Source: Harmonia axyridis (Eukaryota > Arthropoda > Insecta > Coleoptera > Coccinellidae). From it: a DNA stretch of 64,000 nt. Under the pieces are notes generated by a model. That model worked only from the letters and a program-made list of their open reading frames with translations, ran no database searches and was not told the DNA's origin. Of this stretch, positions 59,217-64,000 are shown piece by piece (positions within the stretch are counted from its first letter, which is position 1; the number at the start of each line of letters is the position of its first letter). The stretch lies in contig NC_059503.1 of assembly GCF_914767665.1 (NCBI RefSeq), forward strand, positions 28,768,001 through 28,832,000, in the 5' to 3' direction. A program made the position numbers and the translations under genes.

Positions 59217-62090
59217 ATTGCTTTCAGCAAGTTTAGTATTATCATATTTACTCTTTCTTTGGATGTTATCAAAATTTTTTGTTGTCTGAAAATAATGCGT
59301 TTGATACCAAAATTGGAAAATCAACATTTGTGTTCAATAATAATAGAAAAACTTTTTTCTATTTGAACAGTGTGTTGAGAATAAAGCGTTTGAGGTTTTT
59401 AATTTATAGAAACTCTTGACTAATTCAATTCTTGAAATTTGATGTTATTCACTACTAATCATAATGTAGGAATAAAACTCCGAATATCTTTATATGGTCT
59501 TACCTCATTGAAAGAATATGCACCAATAGTCAAATATGTACCTTGCATAATGCTCAACAATAATATTAACGAAACATAATCAGCCTGTAACTTTAAATCA
59601 ATAGAAATGAACCCATCGAATTAGAATTGTTCCAAAGTGGTATTCTTTAACTCGTGTAGAATTACTATGGACATCAATTACGTTATACATAGATAGAAGA
59701 AGAATTGGATATAGTATACCAAATTTAGACACGATAGAAGTGAAACACTCTGATTTCTCATATTAGGATCTGATTCGTTCTTTTCTATTCGAGCTACAGA
59801 ATATCCACGACTCACCTGGGACTAGAACTCTGGCTCCAATAATGTACATTCACCAATGATCTAATAATATGTATATAGTACATTGCCGACTATGTACTAT
59901 ATTTCACTCCTATGCTACAGTCGATTAATCCGTGAAGGTTAATTGACTGTAACATATGTTCGCATCATCTGACTGGAACATTTTATTGGTTTTACATATT
60001 GCACTAATAATACTTTTCTATCATTCGTTGAAATTCAAACTTCTTTATCTTCTTATTCATGGTCATTGTACCAGAAACTTAACCTATCTCTCAATGTTTT
60101 AGTTCTGTACTGCATGTTCACCAAAGGGCCTCATGGGCTCATCTATGTATTATTAGACACATTAGGATTTTTTAATATCTTAGTTGTGTGCTCTGATATC
60201 TGGAATGAAAAGAATTTGAAGAAAATTCACAAGAAAGTAAAGGGAAGAAAAGGTAGATGATAAAATGAATCAATTTGTTAATTTATTTTCATAATTACAT
60301 TTGAAATTACAGTCTAAATTACAAATATCATAAAGGGACGACCCTACCTGTAAAAATATTTTACAAATTGCTTAAAAGAACTTCTGGTACCGACACACAA
60401 AATATACAGAAAACGGAACATACCTCAATTCCTGATTCCTTTGTTATGACATTATTCGACTAATTTGGCTACATTTTCAGTACATAATATTCAACAGCCA
60501 TTAGTATGGAATGGATTATTTAAGAAATTATATAGTACAATTTAAAATACTTCAACAATTAAAAACGATTATTCATTATAAATAATTAAAATGAATAAAG
60601 AAAGCACAATGAACATTTCACATTGATACTCTTGAAGAAATTCCAATTTTTATTTCCTTCAAGTATAAACCCTGCTCTGAAACTGGAGGCTAAAATTTCT
60701 AGTATATCATGAAAACATGTTAAGATTGAAATTCTCTGAAAACTTTATTACACGTATTGGCACTTTCAGCAATTAATTTTTTCTTCACAATTATAAGAGG
60801 CCAATTTAAACTTTCAACATTTTGATGTGTGAAACAGTTGAACTCTCTTGAAAACGTTCTTCAATTACATTTCATATAATGGAAATGGAAGGAAAAAGGT
60901 TCGAATAGAAAGAAGAGAGTAAAGGAAGACAAAAATCTCGCTAATGAAAATTAGGGGGACATATCGAAGTAAATTTGAGGTAATGAAAATTCAAATATTT
61001 AGTATGATTTGGCGATTCTTCACCTTTTATGAGGAAAATTCAAAGGTTGGGCTCGCGCATTTATATTGACTTCATTTGAAAATTTTACACTGCCTCTGTA
61101 AACAATTCTTTCGTACTTATACCAATCAATACAATAACACAGATTAATAAGTGTAAAATGCATGAAATATAAAACACAACACCTACCAATTCTCAATAAT
61201 AAATACTTCAAAACCTGTAATACTATAGCATAACGTTGAAGATTCCTCAATGGCATTAATTCAAAGCGATTAGTTTAAAGTGGCGTACATTTGATGTTTG
61301 TGAATGTGGAGACAGGAAAAATTTTTCATATTTTAGAGGTTACATTTCCATTTTTATTTCTGAAAATTGTTGAAAGACTGTCTTACAGAACTAAGAGGTA
61401 TATAGAAGTGAAATACCTATGAGATTTATAAATATAAAGATTTATTATCATGTCCAAAATTAGAAGCTTTACTGAAATATTCTATAGACTTTATTTTAAG
61501 CTTAAGCTGAAACAGTGCATCAGTCATCAAAACTGGTACTTTTTGAATAAATTGTTAGTAAATTGGATTCGTAATCCGATAAATTCAATAATTTCAAGAG
61601 ATTATTTTTGAATATGTACATACAATTATTTTATAATGTTAGAAATGGCTTAAGTGGGTACTAAACTTCTGTATACCTTCTTAGTCACATTTACTATATT
61701 TCTGAACAATATTGCTTGATAACCAACCTTATTATTAGGACGGCAGCAGTAAAATCACATCTATGAAAGAGACATTTTATCAAAACAGCATAGATGCAGA
61801 GATTAAGAATAAACAAGACGACAAATGTCTCTTGCAAAAGATAGATTAGAGAATATTCAATGGCAAAGCTTATTATTGACAGAAGCACAGATGTTGCTTG
61901 AATCTCCAACGCCTCATTTTGAAACTATATCACACACCTTTAACAAACATTCAACACTAAATTACGTTCGAAAAATGGGAGTAACTTGTAAACGGGGGAG
62001 AGAGAGATTCGTTTAAAACTTATAACACACGCTAGAGGACGATCAGTCAAAAAATCACAGTAAAAAAATTGGCGGTTCGAGGTTCCGCGA
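59217..62090. other. Intergenic DNA and probable 3' UTR of the last gene
   Basis: The stretch is AT-rich with only short unconvincing frames. Bases just left of 62091 should belong to the 3' UTR of the minus-strand gene at 62091-64000. A phrase at 60138-60153 (TCTATGTATTATTAGA) repeats one at 8236-8251, hinting at a shared old repeat. Nothing else was recognised. Confidence 0.5.
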
Positions 62091-64000
62091 TCACATGTTT
62101 GAGTTGTGGATCTTCTGTTGCACCATGTCAAGCAGAATGTCCGAGTACTGTTCCATCATCGTCACTATGGAGCTATGACTGTTAGAGCCTTTGGTGACTA
62201 AATCGTTCAACTTCTTCACAGTGTCCGTCTGGTTGACGTCGATGTTACCGTTGTTCTGCTTTAATTTCTTGAAGATACAGTCGTGCAACACTTTATGCGT
62301 GCGCACGATAGACAGCTCGAGTTTGCGAACTGCGTCCTCCCTATCGGCGCTGTCGCCAGATGAATCGCCTGTGATCTCAGAGTCGTTCAGCCTATTGTAC
62401 AATTCAACCACATTATTGGCAGCAACCGTCAGCTGGGAAATGACTTCTTCACTCTTGTTGTTGGACACTGAAACAATACTGTTTCAGAAGGAGTACACTC
62501 AATTGATTTCAAGTGCAAAATAACGCTATGGGATAGCAGATAGATAACATCCAATTCAATCATAACCTCAATAGCAGACAAAGTATTATTTATTCATTTA
62601 ATCCAAAGTGTATAGGCACACCTGTTGCTCTTAAGGAAGTATTTACTTCAGTAACAAATATGCTATTTTTCAAAGTGATGGAATGAGGTGTGAGCATGAT
62701 CATTTAAGCAGAGTGTTAAGTTTGTAGACTGTGCAAAAAAGACACAAAAAGCAAAACATAAAAGCCACATAGCGATAAAATAAATTTAAGGAAGAAAAAT
62801 TAATCATATAATCCACATACAATTATATTCAGATCAATTTTAAAAATATCAAAACCAATTAATGATTAATGTTCTTCCATAAATTCTTGAAATGATTAGT
62901 ATTCTGTTATAAAAAGCCATGCTTACGGTTATTGTAACAGTACTAAGTAAACTACACCACTAATTGATATGATACACTTATAAACAACACTTGAACTACA
63001 CTATTATTTATATAGGGGTTATATCTCATTTATTGCTGTTTATCCACATCAATATTTACGAGTCTTGCCATTAGAGAAAACAGCACTTTGAAAAGCACAA
63101 ACGAAAAATAAGCAGCGAACTCAAGCGCAGGTAGTAAGGTATTACAGCGTTTTAACGATGTTAGACTTACGCTCTACAAGAGTCTGGTCAGCATTTTCTG
63201 AAGTCAAATTCAAATCATCACTAGTCATACTAGCTTCTAAAGTTGGTAATCTTTCGAAGTGAATGGTATGTCTATTGGCTACAAGAGAATTCGTAATAGT
63301 TATATGGGGAAAAAAACACAGATATAAAACTTTGAAGCATAGGCTATAAAATTTTCAAAATAACATGAAATGAGGAAGAATATGAGTAGCTGAAATTAAT
63401 TATATTGAAGAAAATTCACCAACACCAATTTCAACCACTCAGATACCTAGTTGATAACCAACACCATGAAGAAAAAAATTATGACCTTCATAATTTTTGT
63501 CACCATTGTTATATGAAAAATACGTTATATTTACAAGGAAACATTTTCAAATAATATGATTTCTACTCCTCAATTAAAAACAGGAGTTTACGCTCTTTTT
63601 ACCTCGCATCTTCTCTTTGTTGTTCAGAAACCTTCTAGGAACAACTGAAGGATGTCCATTCTCGAAACTACCTTGCCTATTTCTCGGAGGCACAACTGGT
63701 TTCACAACTGGTTCCAACTCCTCATCCGATGTTGATATATTGTCCACACCAACAGTATTTAGATTATCTAGAAAATTTGAAATAAATATATTGGGAATTC
63801 ACCACATAAGGCTTAATTCAAAACATCTTAAATTCGAACAATACTTGGAAGATGATATCATACTTACTCGTTGAATAAGATTGTTTTTTCCTGTTCTGCA
63901 GATTCTTGTTGTTGATCTTGTTATGGGAACTTATCGTCGGTCTCATCAACCTGGACACCTTCTTGTCATGGGAATCATTGTCTGAATCGGACTGGTTAAG
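62091..64000 (-). CDS. Unrecognised gene, C-terminal exons (5' end outside window)
   Basis: Four exons (beyond 64000-63868, 63767-63603, 63278-63171, 62467-62091) join in phase to give the last 260 residues of a larger protein. All introns have consensus GT/AG ends. The visible part begins with a basic, Asn/Ser-rich stretch (DKKVSRLMRPTISSHNKINN). A Pro/acidic linker follows (STSDEELEPVVKPVVPPRNR), then RANRHTIHFERLPTLEA. The C-terminal ~130 residues are predicted largely helical (VISQLTVAANNVVELYNRLN ... KLELSIVRTHKVLHDCIF ... MEQYSDILLDMVQQKIHNS). No catalytic or zinc-binding motif is seen. The layout suggests a scaffold or adaptor with a helical C-terminal domain; no family is assigned. 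The last-exon start could alternatively be read as a small separate protein from the ATG in the 63278-63171 exon. Confidence 0.75.

Noticed and set aside
1..64000. CRISPR arrays, operons, prokaryotic signals, rRNA genes
   Set aside because: None was seen; spliced genes and insect-type transposons show the window is animal nuclear DNA.

Overview
The window is animal nuclear DNA, almost certainly from an insect and probably a beetle. It is AT-rich, with spliced genes whose introns are often 50-70 nt. It carries insect-type genes (a ZAD zinc-finger factor, an SIK3 with an invertebrate-style C-terminal extension) and decayed insect mobile elements (mariner, Tc1, Jockey/R1- and RTE-like LINEs, BEL/Pao). 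Organism assignment is inference; no species marker was read. Gene models below were built by hand from reading frames and GT/AG sites. For every complete model the exon phases sum to an open frame.

Layout. 1-4 kb: an intronless HPS4 homologue (BLOC-3 subunit, +) convergent with an intronless MPC2 (mitochondrial pyruvate carrier, -). 4-8.9 kb: repeats (SINE-like tRNA relic, LINE RT pseudogene, mariner with terminal repeats, a MITE family). 8.9-13.7 kb: MAN1/LEMD3 inner nuclear membrane protein (+, 11 coding exons, 750 aa). 14.8-16.3 kb: a five-exon minus-strand transcription factor joining a ZAD, two C2H2-type fingers and a TALE homeodomain. It lies head to head with SIK3 (+, 16.9-35.4 kb, 17 exons, 1285 aa). 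Two perfect CRE octamers sit in the 628-bp shared interval. SIK3 intron 1 (6.8 kb) and several later introns are filled with transposon debris. 38.1-38.6 kb: TRAP-delta (SSR4), intronless, with two overlapping perfect hairpins at its start codon. 39.5-43.9 kb: a RILP-like protein (-, 7 exons). 44-50.3 kb: nested inverted-repeat elements, a SWIM-family transposon exon and a BEL/Pao relic. 50.3-56.9 kb: an arylsulfatase B-like sulfatase (+, 8 exons, one GC-AG intron), tail to tail with a low-molecular-weight protein tyrosine phosphatase (-, 57.2-57.8 kb). 58.0-59.2 kb: a transposon-like element with 19-bp perfect terminal repeats and about a dozen internal copies of a GGTCGAGAAC-type motif. 62.1-64.0 kb: the C-terminal exons of an unrecognised minus-strand gene that runs off the window.

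The genes are not an operon or pathway. They are a mix of endolysosomal trafficking (HPS4, RILP-like, sulfatase), mitochondrial transport, nuclear envelope, ER translocation and signalling genes. The most notable items are the ZAD-zinc finger-TALE protein, the CRE pair between it and SIK3, the hairpin pair at the TRAP-delta start, and the motif-studded element at 58-59 kb.
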